Assembly (NCBI GenBank): GCA_963974475.1
Contig: CAXBCR010000024.1
Location: forward strand, 1-52,634
DNA from: CAJXZP01 sp963974475
GTDB lineage: Bacteria; Bacteroidota; Bacteroidia; Flavobacteriales_G; Salibacteraceae
Direction: 5' to 3'
DNA length: 52,634 bases
Part shown: one piece after another, positions 1 through 7,963 of the stretch
Layout: every line of letters starts with the position of its first letter
Position numbering within the stretch: the stretch's first letter is position 1
Notes under the pieces: model-generated
What the model saw: the letters and a program-made list of their open reading frames with translations, nothing else
Database searches by the model: none
Told to the model about the DNA's origin: nothing
Translations under genes and position numbers: made by a program

Positions 1-105
1 GGCGAAGGCTTTTGGCGAAGGCTTTTGGCGAAGGCTTTTGGCGAAGGCTTTTGGCTTTTGGCTTTTGGCGAAGGCTTTTGGCGAAGGCTTTTGGCTTTTG
101 GCTCC
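1..105. repeat. Minisatellite of 13-bp and 7-bp units
   Basis: The tract is built from two words, A = GGCGAA and B = GGCTTTT. Read from base 1 it is AB AB AB AB B B AB AB B, that is six 13-bp units and three 7-bp units without a mismatch, ending near base 99. The mixture of AB and B units is what slipped-strand or unequal recombination would leave. It lies downstream of the isomerase gene stop and starts at the first base of the window, so its true length is unknown. The small ORFs crossing it are repeat translations, not genes. Confidence 0.9.
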
Positions 106-195
106 AGTCTTCAAACTCCAGACTTCAAACTTCGGTCTCCCGTCTTCGGTCTTCGGGCTTCGGACTTCGGACTCCCGTCTCCCGTCTCCCCCCAC
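106..195. repeat. Low-complexity CTTCGG/CTCCCGTC tract
   Basis: The pyrimidine-rich tract is made of loosely repeated words such as CTTCGGTCTTCGG, CTTCAAACT and TCTCCCG. It runs directly up to the stop codon of the minus-strand isomerase gene. Similar heptamer-like words (reverse strand GAAGTCGGGAGTCTGAAG) occur at the end of the double UvrA gene near 12770-12787, so this is a genome-wide simple-repeat family rather than a local accident. No function is visible. Confidence 0.7.
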
Positions 196-2523
196 CTATT
201 TCGCTACGGGATAATACCGGTTCAAGTCAAATAAGCCTGCGTTAATTTTATCGCTTTGGTAATACTTGTTTTGAAACCAATCAAACTCATTCCAAAACTC
301 GGGGTCCGATCTATTTATACTAAACTTTTTTATTCTTCTGGCGTACTTTTCTTTGCCTTCATTACAATGCGAAAGCAATTCAAAAAATTCCGTAATTTCT
401 TCCTGCTTAATATCTAAATAAATGTTAGGGTAAGACCCTACAAAACCTTCAATAAAATTTAGTCTGTCTTTAGTTGCATCCAACCTTTGGTCTTCATTAA
501 ACAAGAACGAAACATTATCGTGCCAACGATTAACCACCATAGTATACACCAAATCTTCTTGATTTTTCATGCGTATTCTAATGTGTGCCAGATTAATATA
601 CCGAATATCGTAAGCAATCACATCGCTGGGTATAACCCTTTGCGACAAGTAACTAAAAGCCCGCTCAATGTCTTTCTTGGTTTCAATACCATACAGCACA
701 TCATTAGTCAATTGCTCTTTTTTAGAATAATTAATAGAGTCGGTTAGCACTCCAAATTTATCCAATGCTCGCAGTGTAAATTCTTCTTTGTATTGGTCCG
801 TTTTATACACCATACCTGTTTCTATAGGAGTAGTGTAATAATTGGTCACCATTTTTGACATGGTGCCTAAATACCAACTATCAAATGTTTCTTTGCGAAT
901 TTTTTGAGGTAGGAAATCTAAAAAATTACTCTCCGCTTCTATACGCAAACGATTCATATATTCTCGAATCATTATTTTTTGAGTAGAACCACTAAACACA
1001 TCAAAACCAGCAACCAACGAATAATAAATACGTTCCAAAATAGGATAATCCACCACCCAAAGCGTACGAGGCAAATCTCCGTAAGCCCCTTTCAGCACTG
1101 TACCACTATCAAAATGGCGATAAACGGTGAGAATAGAACTATTGTTTTTCGTATCCTTCCACAAAAAATCTAGATTTAATCCGTCTGGATAGGTTTGGCT
1201 ATACTGCTCACCTCGGTATTTATAATACTTAATAGCACCCTTAGAAAAGTTCTCTCCAAACATCGCTTTCACAGGCATAGCATCACTTCCTACTTGATTT
1301 GGCAACGCCAACTTTTCAAAAGATTTCATTAGAAAACCGCTATCCAACACGCTCAAATCGTGTGCTGGATCCAGAAACATAATCCACGCTTGATCATGAA
1401 TAACATTCAAAGCCGTTTGTCCATTACAAACAGGGCCTTTAATAAATGTGGACATCATGTAATACACGTTATCTAGTAAAAACTCATACCGAGATTTTGA
1501 AGGAATTTGATGGAAGGCCAAAAAGGGATTTGTGCTAATTTCTAACTCGTAGCTTGGCAAATATGGTTTTTCATTCCATTCCGGTTTTAAAAACAACTCG
1601 GTGTATCGTTGCATTTTGGCGTCACTAAACTCATACACCATGTGCGTTTTATCTACGATGGTAGAAGTGATTTTTCGCAATCGATAATAAACCCGTTCGG
1701 TTCCTGGAGAATCAAAAGGATACCGAGTGGCAATTACTTCGATGGGTTCGTTTGGAGGAGTTTTAGATCGTATTAGCTCATAAAATTGGGTGCTATCATT
1801 CGGGAAATAGATGTGTCCAATAAATAAATGCTCATACACATAGCGCGACATTACTTGGTTTTTAATCTCCGGATTATTCAAAAAAGTCTCCCATTTTTCG
1901 ACATTTACATTTACAGGATTCTCTTTAGTGCTACTATTCTTAGCGCCTTGATTAAGCCAGGTCATCAATAAAGAATACTCCTCCTCTTCCAATTCCGGAA
2001 AACCAAATGGCATTCCTTTATGTGGGTTATCTTCAAAAAATTTGATTAATTCTTCTTTAGTTTGGCTACAAGTGAGGTTCTTTTCTGAAATATAAAAACC
2101 GTTACTTTCTGGGTGTCTTCGTTTTTGGTTTAGCATCAACATGGCCAATGAACCCTCTTCCGAAAAATTGGTATCCGTAACCGAATAAAAGTCTTTTTTA
2201 CGCCAACCTTCCGTATTGGCCGCATCAATAAATAAGCGAGTGGGATCCGCTGCATTCAAACGAGTTTCATACACTACTCTTTTTGTAGCCCCACGGTCTA
2301 AACCCGGATAAGAGCTCAATTTGAGTTGACATGGAGAGTTGTAACATGAGTGACAAGCCACACATCTTTTATCTAAAAGCGGTTTTATATCCGTGAGATA
2401 ATCGATGTTTTTATTCGCAATTTCGGTGAAAACAACCTTTTTTAAGTTACTACTTGTTGGTTGGAAAAGGCTACAACCCACGAATGATATTAGAATAAAA
2501 ACATAAAACAAAAACCTTTTCAT
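196..2523 (-). CDS. cti: Fatty acid cis/trans isomerase, c-type heme lipoprotein
   Basis: The product is a 775-residue member of the Cti family, which converts cis-unsaturated fatty acids of membrane phospholipids to the trans form in the periplasm during solvent or heat stress. The start at 2523 gives MKRFLFYVFILISFVGC, a lipoprotein signal with lipobox FVGC (C17). The six-codon longer start at 2541 would spoil that signal. The heme site CVACH (C54, C57, H58) lies in the family hallmark DIKPLLDKRCVACHSC, and NSPCQLKLSSYPGLDRGA follows closely. The length matches the roughly 770 residues of proteobacterial Cti. The gene is monocistronic, with about 230 bp free upstream. Family assignment is by motif recognition; activity is inferred. 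Confidence 0.9.
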   Translation of the reverse strand: MKRFLFYVFILISFVGCSLFQPTSSNLKKVVFTEIANKNIDYLTDIKPLLDKRCVACHSCYNSPCQLKLSSYPGLDRGATKRVVYETRLNAADPTRLFIDAANTEGWRKKDFYSVTDTNFSEEGSLAMLMLNQKRRHPESNGFYISEKNLTCSQTKEELIKFFEDNPHKGMPFGFPELEEEEYSLLMTWLNQGAKNSSTKENPVNVNVEKWETFLNNPEIKNQVMSRYVYEHLFIGHIYFPNDSTQFYELIRSKTPPNEPIEVIATRYPFDSPGTERVYYRLRKITSTIVDKTHMVYEFSDAKMQRYTELFLKPEWNEKPYLPSYELEISTNPFLAFHQIPSKSRYEFLLDNVYYMMSTFIKGPVCNGQTALNVIHDQAWIMFLDPAHDLSVLDSGFLMKSFEKLALPNQVGSDAMPVKAMFGENFSKGAIKYYKYRGEQYSQTYPDGLNLDFLWKDTKNNSSILTVYRHFDSGTVLKGAYGDLPRTLWVVDYPILERIYYSLVAGFDVFSGSTQKIMIREYMNRLRIEAESNFLDFLPQKIRKETFDSWYLGTMSKMVTNYYTTPIETGMVYKTDQYKEEFTLRALDKFGVLTDSINYSKKEQLTNDVLYGIETKKDIERAFSYLSQRVIPSDVIAYDIRYINLAHIRIRMKNQEDLVYTMVVNRWHDNVSFLFNEDQRLDATKDRLNFIEGFVGSYPNIYLDIKQEEITEFFELLSHCNEGKEKYARRIKKFSINRSDPEFWNEFDWFQNKYYQSDKINAGLFDLNRYYPVAK

Positions 2524-2627
2524 ACACCTAGCTTTAATCATGCGGTAAATATTATTTTCAAGGTTTCAAAAGTAAAATACGCGCGTAAAACGTCAAGGAT
2601 TCCTTTTAAAAATTCAACAATTTTAAG

Positions 2628-2657
2628 AAATCCCAATTTTGCAAACCGGTGGGATTT
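2628..2657 (-). terminator. Possible terminator after the VOC-WYL genes
   Basis: AAATCCCA at 2628-2635 pairs perfectly with TGGGATTT at 2650-2657 across a 14-base loop. On the minus strand the right arm is followed by TTTCTTAAAATTG, a weak U-tract. It lies about 100 bases beyond the stop of the WYL regulator, so it could end that transcript. Confidence 0.45.
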
Positions 2658-2751
2658 TGGTACTTGTAAATACGCAATTTTAACATCCTTCTATCGGATA
2701 GAATATTCCATTCAGTATTCAAAAAAGTTTCAGATATCAGATAGAAAAGAA

Positions 2752-3432
2752 CTAAGGCTCGTGAGAAAAGTAATTTCCAAAATCAAATTTTCTATCCTCA
2801 AATTTTTCATTAAGAATAGCAAAACGTTGAATTCTGTCAATTCTAAAAGCGCGGTATGCATGACGTAAATGACACCAAGCCATTAGCACCCATTTGCCCG
2901 AAATGGTATAGAGGGCTACGGGTTCAATTTTTCGAAGACTTGATTCAAAATCATTCGCTTTTCGGTAGCTAATTTCAACAAATTTAAAATTAGTAATGGC
3001 AATTTCAATTTCAGCCAATGTATTGCTTTCTAATTTTTGAAAAGTTTTATCAAGTACCGCAATGCTTTGATGCAAATGTTCGCTTTTTTCTAAAATAGAG
3101 TCTTTAAAAACCGACTTGATTTTAGTTAATGCGTCATCAAAATCACGAATAAAAGAGGAATCTTGACTGTCGGCCACCATACGACTGGCTGTGATTAATG
3201 CATTTGCTTGCTGTTCTGTAAATTGAACAGGAGCTACGGTATAACCTTCCAATAAAGAATATCCTTTTCCTTCAATGGTAGCAATTGGAACACCCGCCTC
3301 CTCTAATTTTCGCATGTCACGATAAACGGTGCGCACGCTAACGTCAAACCTTTCGGAAATTTCGGTGGCAGTTAATAACCGCTTTGATTTAAGCAGTGTT
3401 AAAATAGAAATTAATCTGGATAATTGATTCAT
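2752..3432 (-). CDS. HTH/WYL-domain transcriptional regulator (YafY family)
   Basis: The 226-residue protein has an N-terminal winged helix-turn-helix of HTH_11/DeoR type (about residues 1-60, including TATEISERFDVSVRTVYRDM) and a C-terminal WYL-type ligand domain (about 140-215, including PVALYTISGKWVLMAWCHLR and AFRIDRIQRFAI). Family members usually act as repressors or activators sensing small molecules or nucleotides. It lies 52 bp downstream of the VOC gene on the same strand, so it probably shares that promoter and may regulate it. The ligand and targets cannot be told from the sequence. Confidence 0.9.
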   Translation of the reverse strand: MNQLSRLISILTLLKSKRLLTATEISERFDVSVRTVYRDMRKLEEAGVPIATIEGKGYSLLEGYTVAPVQFTEQQANALITASRMVADSQDSSFIRDFDDALTKIKSVFKDSILEKSEHLHQSIAVLDKTFQKLESNTLAEIEIAITNFKFVEISYRKANDFESSLRKIEPVALYTISGKWVLMAWCHLRHAYRAFRIDRIQRFAILNEKFEDRKFDFGNYFSHEP

Positions 3433-3442
3433 GCTAAAAATG

Positions 3443-3474
3443 GGGTAGCAAAGGAGAATACCCCAACGCTACCC
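3443..3474 (-). promoter_or_regulatory. Dyad between the VOC gene and the WYL regulator
   Basis: GGGTAGC (3443-3449) and GCTACCC (3468-3474) form a 7-bp inverted repeat ending a few bases before the WYL start codon. A second partner, GGGGTA on the minus strand, lies inside the loop and could pair with TACCCC in place of the outer arm. It could be an operator or a weak attenuator; the sequence does not decide. Confidence 0.4.
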
Positions 3475-3484
3475 AAAAATTGTA

Positions 3485-3859
3485 TTATTTCATTGAGTGC
3501 AAAGCCATTTTATTGCCTTCGGTATCTATAAATAATGCCATAAAACCATTTTCGCCAATGGCGGTTTTAGGTTGAAGAATTTTTCCACCGGCTGCTTCTA
3601 TTTTACCCAAAGCGATACTCAAGTCTTCACCTGCATCTAAATACAAGTTAGGTCCATCTGTAGTTGGTTTCATGCTTTCATGTTGCATAATTCCACCACC
3701 AGAACCATAGCCGTCCTTATCGTGAGGAAAGAACCCATATTTACCTTCAGGCATAGGCATATCTGTAATTTCTACGTCTAATATTGTGTTGTAGAATTTT
3801 TTTGCACGATCGTAATCAAGTGCTGGAATTTCAAACCATGTAATTGAATTGTTCATCAT
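3485..3859 (-). CDS. VOC family protein (glyoxalase/bleomycin-resistance fold)
   Basis: The 124-residue single-domain protein begins with NSITWFEIPALDYDRAKKFY, the typical first beta-alpha unit of the vicinal oxygen chelate superfamily, and ends with the matching GFMALFIDTEGNKMALHSM strand pair. Members bind a metal or small hydrophobic substrate; the substrate here is unknown. Start codons at 3859 and 3856 are both possible (MMNNS or MNNS). A TATCTTTG -7 element lies 28 bases upstream, and the gene is the first of a pair with the WYL regulator. Confidence 0.85.
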   Translation of the reverse strand: MMNNSITWFEIPALDYDRAKKFYNTILDVEITDMPMPEGKYGFFPHDKDGYGSGGGIMQHESMKPTTDGPNLYLDAGEDLSIALGKIEAAGGKILQPKTAIGENGFMALFIDTEGNKMALHSMK

Positions 3860-3886
3860 GTAATCTGTTTATTTATTAGAATAATA

Positions 3887-3894
3887 CAAAGATA
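3887..3894 (-). promoter_or_regulatory. -7 promoter element of the VOC-WYL pair
   Basis: On the minus strand the sequence TATCTTTG matches the Bacteroidota -7 consensus TAnnTTTG exactly, 28 bases before the VOC start. TTG triplets lie upstream, but at shorter spacing than usual for a -33 element. Confidence 0.5.
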
Positions 3895-3996
3895 TTGTGG
3901 CAAATGTCAAAATATGTCAGGGGTGTTTCAATCGTTCATTTTTTTTCCTATCCAACAAAATCCACTGGTAAGAATATACGATTCTACCCCTGTTTT

Positions 3997-4857
3997 TTAT
4001 TTCAAATACTTGTCTAACAAATCGGAAACCGAAAGGTTTGCCGAATTATTACTAATTTCCTTCAAGGTAGCTGAATCCAATTCCTCCTGCACCTTCGCCT
4101 CTACCAGCAACAATGGTTTTTCATCTGGTGGCTCTGGAAATAGATTTTGTTCTTCAAATAATCGTCTGGTCACTACCGCCACTTCATGTGCTCCTGCATA
4201 ATTTCCTTGCTGTTCTAGTAAATAAGCTAACGCAATTAACCCATACGCATCTTCCGATTTTGGGTCTGCTTCTTTTCTAAGTTGATAATACTTTTTGATT
4301 AGCTCGCTGGCCGAATCAAAATCACCTTTTGCGACAGATACAAACGACTTATTGAAATGATCTATGGTGTACATCCCTTTGGCTCCCGTTTCGAAACTAA
4401 TGCGCATGCTTTGGTTATAAAAACCTTCGGCTTTATCCATATCGCCAATGAGTCGCCACATTTCAGCATTCATGTGCGCCATATACATTAACCATTGCTC
4501 ATTGCCCGATGAAGCGGCCAAATCACTCAGTTGCACACTCAATTCTGCAAGTCGCGTGGTATCTAATTTACGTTGAGAATTGCGACATAAACTTGTTAAC
4601 GCCTTACCTATGAGGGTATCGTTTTTTGTTTCTATACCTATTTCTAAAACGGTATTGGCCAATGCTATGGATGCTGAATCATCTCCTTCTTTAAATAACT
4701 GATAGGCTTGGTTCAACATTTCTTTTGGATTGCTTTGTTTTATTACTTGCACTTCCGGTTGACTTTTGGATGGATTTTCTATAGGTGCTTCACAGCCCGC
4801 CAAAACCAGAACTCCTAGGATTGCTCCTATTTTAGTAAATGTAAATTGCGACATCAA
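3997..4857 (-). CDS. Lipoprotein with TPR-like helical repeats
   Basis: The 286-residue protein begins MMSQFTFTKIGAILGVLVLAGC, with lipobox LAGC at C22, so it should be lipid-anchored in the envelope. Residues 45-230 are helix pairs of the TPR kind, for example EMLNQAYQLFKEGDDSASIA and GLIALAYLLEQQGNYAGAHE. No catalytic motif is seen. It is monocistronic and bounded by a 430-bp gap upstream. The function is unknown; a protein-interaction role is the usual guess for such repeats. Confidence 0.75.
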   Translation of the reverse strand: MMSQFTFTKIGAILGVLVLAGCEAPIENPSKSQPEVQVIKQSNPKEMLNQAYQLFKEGDDSASIALANTVLEIGIETKNDTLIGKALTSLCRNSQRKLDTTRLAELSVQLSDLAASSGNEQWLMYMAHMNAEMWRLIGDMDKAEGFYNQSMRISFETGAKGMYTIDHFNKSFVSVAKGDFDSASELIKKYYQLRKEADPKSEDAYGLIALAYLLEQQGNYAGAHEVAVVTRRLFEEQNLFPEPPDEKPLLLVEAKVQEELDSATLKEISNNSANLSVSDLLDKYLK

Positions 4858-5223
4858 TGTTTGTTTTGTGTTTAATGATAAAATAATTTAACCATTCATC
4901 CAATTGGATTTAATAGTGCTTTTTTGGTGCTGAAAACCGATAACCAAAATACTCGTTAAAAATAAACAATGTAACCCATTTTATGGGTACGGGTAGATAA
5001 TAAACACAACACGGATGATAACCGGGTTTTAAATAACCAAACGTTATGGATTCCAATCATTAAATTTTCCATGCTGCTATTTAGTTACCCAAAAACCGGT
5101 TATGAAAAAAACCATTCCTTTTATATCAACCGAGTAATATCTGCAGGTAGCCAGAAATATTATTTAACTCCCTATTAAGAGTTTCAATAGTACTTTTTTA
5201 TTCATCCGCTAAACCTTCGATTA
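4858..5223. other. Gene-free interval with no recognised element
   Basis: The stretch lies between two divergently transcribed genes. It contains many in-frame stops and a small ACCCA/TGGGT dyad near 4975, but no ORF, RNA gene or strong repeat that I can recognise. It should hold the promoter of the lipoprotein gene, but no convincing -7 box was found for it. Confidence 0.5.
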
Positions 5224-5255
5224 TTGGTGTAAAGCAAGTAATAATTGTACTTTTG
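5224..5255 (+). promoter_or_regulatory. Bacteroidota-type promoter for the 130-aa gene
   Basis: TTG at 5224-5226 is followed after 21 bases by TACTTTTG at 5248-5255, an exact TAnnTTTG match at the spacing described for Flavobacterium and Bacteroides promoters. The start codon is 33 bases downstream of the -7 box. Confidence 0.65.
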
Positions 5256-5288
5256 AATGACCAAAAAATCATTATCAATTTCTAGTTT

Positions 5289-5681
5289 ATGCCGTATCAA
5301 GAAGTTTTCGCTCAATTCTGGGAACAAGTAAAAGAAAGTGTGGAAGAAGGCACTTTTGCAAAGTTAACCATGGCCAAAACCATAGGTAAACCGGATTTAA
5401 AAAACATTTTTGTACGCCCCATGGCTGCCGAATATGGCAATAAGGTTTTATTGAAATTCAGTTACCGACCTAGAGAAATGCAGGATGTTGAAAAAGTTTT
5501 AACCCTAGACGAAGCTTTAGAGGAACTGACTCCTTATTTGGTAAAGGCCTTTTCATCGGTATTGCTATTTACCACCGCCAATGACTTGGTTTTTAAAGTG
5601 AATAAAAAAGGAATGGGCACTATTACTGAGAATCCACCCACATTTTCTAACGTGACCTTTTTTGAGAAAGAAGTGGAATAG
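5289..5681 (+). CDS. Conserved hypothetical protein, 130 aa
   Basis: I do not recognise a named function. The sequence is soluble, without signal or membrane segments, and begins YQEVFAQFWEQVKESVEEGTF. From memory it resembles the N-terminal domain that precedes the methyltransferase domain in some Bacteroidota SAM-dependent methyltransferases (pattern LTMAKTIGKPDLKNIFVRP). No methyltransferase domain follows here. It could be a stand-alone version or a remnant. A well-formed promoter lies directly upstream. The next gene converges on it. Confidence 0.7.
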   Translation: MPYQEVFAQFWEQVKESVEEGTFAKLTMAKTIGKPDLKNIFVRPMAAEYGNKVLLKFSYRPREMQDVEKVLTLDEALEELTPYLVKAFSSVLLFTTANDLVFKVNKKGMGTITENPPTFSNVTFFEKEVE

Positions 5682-5714
5682 TTCAAGTGATTTAAAACCA
5701 ATACACCGCTAATT

Positions 5715-6305
5715 CTAATCCTTTAGCTGCGTTCCAATCTCTTTGAATTTGGCAATTAATTGATTCAATTGGGCTTGCTGTTTTTCTAGCATTTTAGGTC
5801 GGAAATAAAAAGAGTTTACGCCCACCCATACCATTACGATTCCGTAGGTAAATGCAGCCCAAACAAATGGCATTCTAACCGCATATTCATACATATACAT
5901 TCCAATGCCAACCGAAAGAAATATGAAGTATCCATTTAAAAGAACGGTTTGCTGAAAGCGCTGTTTTTCTTTTAATTCGAGTAATTGCTTCAATCCTGTT
6001 TTTGCATCCATATCCACACTTGCATCACTCAAACTAGGGGACATTACGTTGAGGAAAGCGATGTAAATCATCATGGATAGAATGCATACTATTATTCCAA
6101 TTTTGGTAGTGATAAACGCGGGTTGGAAATAATACCAAACCAAACCCATACCAACCGAAGTGAGTAATAGCAGCACATTGGCGGTAATGAGTTTAAAGCG
6201 TGTTTTGCGTTTAAACGCATTGGCTTTTTCTATGAGCGCTTTAGTATCTGGAACTGCAATCGGTTGTTTATTCCAGAGTTCTTTAAAATCTATATTATTG
6301 GTCAT
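5715..6305 (-). CDS. Four-helix membrane protein downstream of ECF sigma factor
   Basis: The 196-residue protein has a cytosolic N-terminus with about 35 residues and four predicted membrane segments (about 38-60, 66-88, 119-141, 144-168), arranged as two hairpins around a charged cytosolic loop, followed by a coiled tail (KMLEKQQAQLNQLIAKFKEI). Its start overlaps the end of the sigma factor gene by 11 bases, so the two are translationally coupled. Position suggests an anti-sigma partner, but there is no zinc-binding HxxxCxxC motif or extracytoplasmic sensor domain. That role is inference. Confidence 0.8.
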   Translation of the reverse strand: MTNNIDFKELWNKQPIAVPDTKALIEKANAFKRKTRFKLITANVLLLLTSVGMGLVWYYFQPAFITTKIGIIVCILSMMIYIAFLNVMSPSLSDASVDMDAKTGLKQLLELKEKQRFQQTVLLNGYFIFLSVGIGMYMYEYAVRMPFVWAAFTYGIVMVWVGVNSFYFRPKMLEKQQAQLNQLIAKFKEIGTQLKD

Positions 6306-6765
6306 GTTGCTGGAATTTGACGGTTAATTTTTCTTTTATACGATGAATTTTCACACGCACGTTACTTTCTGAAAGACCCGTAATTTGGGCTATTTCTTTT
6401 TGTTTTACATCCTCTAGTTCCAAAGTGATTATGATTCGTTCTATTTCAGGCAGCTCTGAAATACATTGATACAAAAACTGTACTTGTGGCTCTAAGTCTA
6501 TCGATGCTTCTTCCATTAATTCCACCGGAAGTTCGGACGTAGGCATTTTGCGGTCCTTTTGTAACTGGCGTAAGCAATTATTCACCGCAATTCTAAATAT
6601 CCACGTACTGATAGCCGATTCATTCCGAAAGTGAGGTAATTGCTGCCACACCTTAATAAATGTTTCTTGCGCAATATCCGTAGCCGCAGCATGATCATTC
6701 ATGTAGCCCATGCATTGCCGATACACTTTGGGCCAATACTCCTTATGAATTTCTTCAAATGTCAT
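6295..6765 (-). CDS. ECF-type RNA polymerase sigma factor
   Basis: The 156-residue protein has sigma region 2 at about residues 10-75 (DIAQETFIKVWQQLPHF and STWIFRIAVNNCLRQL) and region 4 at about 100-150 (LPEIERIIITLELEDVKQKEI, then the helix-turn-helix ITGLSESNVRVKIHRIKEKL). Size and layout fit the minimal extracytoplasmic-function group. Its ATG overlaps the stop of the upstream hydrolase gene in the arrangement TAATG, and its end overlaps the next membrane-protein gene, so all three are probably one transcript. Target promoters are unknown. Confidence 0.93.
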   Translation of the reverse strand: MTFEEIHKEYWPKVYRQCMGYMNDHAAATDIAQETFIKVWQQLPHFRNESAISTWIFRIAVNNCLRQLQKDRKMPTSELPVELMEEASIDLEPQVQFLYQCISELPEIERIIITLELEDVKQKEIAQITGLSESNVRVKIHRIKEKLTVKFQQHDQ

Positions 6766-7694
6766 TATTTAATCCACGTTTTCAAGGCGACCATAAATGC
6801 CTCTTGCTGATCCATAAATACGTTGTGCGAACAATTTTCAAAGTATTTAAAATGACTCGTAGAAACCAACTGCTCCACTTCCATGACCTGCTCTTTCGAA
6901 TACAACCCATCTTCTACGCCATACATGGCAAATACCGGTGTGCCATTCTTCATTGCATTTTTTAGATTTTGCGTCATATCGATGGTGGTGTAACTTTCAT
7001 TTTCCCAAAACCCTTTTGGAGCTTCCATTGTCATTTTGGCCGCGCCACCTCTAAAAGTGGTATCTGCTTGCAATTTAGCATAAATACCTAACGCTTCTTT
7101 AGTAGGTGCTTTCGGAAAATAAAACCCGTTTTGCATCGCGTGTCCAAAACAGTACGAACTATAAGGCAAGGACGTTTTATCCATTTGCTCCAACATTCCA
7201 ATGTATTTCAAATTGTTGTCGTCTTGATTATCTTGGTAAATGGTTTTGCTCCGTGAAATGATGTTGGTAAAGGTTTCTTGCAGCGAAACCGGAGCGCCTA
7301 CCAGTACCAAAGCGTGTACTTTACTTGGGTTTTTCTCGGCAAACAATGTTCCTACAATACCGCCAAAACTATGGCCAATTAACGTGGCTTTTGTTAAGTG
7401 ATACTTTTCATAAATGCCATTCAAATCATCAAACGTTTCTTGAAAAGTAAACTTTGCATTTGCATCCAGCGACCTTCCTTCTCCTCTCCTATCGTAAACC
7501 ACCACGTAGAATCCGTTATCGGCAAGAATTGAAGCGGTGGTGGCTTCAAACCCAATGGCATTATAGCCAGGACCACCGTGCAAGAAAATTAAAGCTTCAT
7601 GGCTAGGGTCACCATACGCTTTGGAATAAATGGTTTGTGAATGGCCCACTAAGGCGGTTAAGATTATGGCAATTAATAGAACTGATTTTTTCAT
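6765..7694 (-). CDS. Secreted alpha/beta hydrolase (S33/proline iminopeptidase-like)
   Basis: The product is 309 residues from the preferred start at 7694, which exposes the signal peptide MKKSVLLIAIILTALVGHSQ. A longer frame to 7802 only adds a basic, low-complexity leader. The fold is shown by the oxyanion motif HGGPG (about residues 39-43), the nucleophile elbow GHSFGG (S109), the acid region YGVEDGLY and the terminal histidine in NCSHNVFMD. HGGPG is characteristic of proline iminopeptidases and related epoxide-hydrolase-like enzymes. The substrate is unknown. It is the first gene of the coupled sigma-factor operon. Confidence 0.85.
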   Translation of the reverse strand: MKKSVLLIAIILTALVGHSQTIYSKAYGDPSHEALIFLHGGPGYNAIGFEATTASILADNGFYVVVYDRRGEGRSLDANAKFTFQETFDDLNGIYEKYHLTKATLIGHSFGGIVGTLFAEKNPSKVHALVLVGAPVSLQETFTNIISRSKTIYQDNQDDNNLKYIGMLEQMDKTSLPYSSYCFGHAMQNGFYFPKAPTKEALGIYAKLQADTTFRGGAAKMTMEAPKGFWENESYTTIDMTQNLKNAMKNGTPVFAMYGVEDGLYSKEQVMEVEQLVSTSHFKYFENCSHNVFMDQQEAFMVALKTWIK

Positions 7695-7963
7695 TTTGTT
7701 TCGTTTTGGTTCCTTTTGTTTCTCTTTAGAGACATAAGTTTCCAAAATGTTACAGTTTTTTATTTGTTTTTTTTGTTGCGTAAGCCTTTTGCCTTTATGC
7801 AACTCTAGGAAAGCTATCCCTAACTAGTTTTACGGATTGAAAAACTATAATACGGTATCCGTTTAAAGGTGGAAGATAGACTGTGAGGGAGTTACAAAAA
7901 ACTCCAACAAATCTCCCCACCCCCAACTACACCCACAAAACCAAATAATATTACTTTCACGAA

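Noticed and set aside
12..245. Small plus-strand ORFs at the left edge
   Set aside because: They are translations of the minisatellite (repeating KAFGEGFW-like peptides) and have no gene features.
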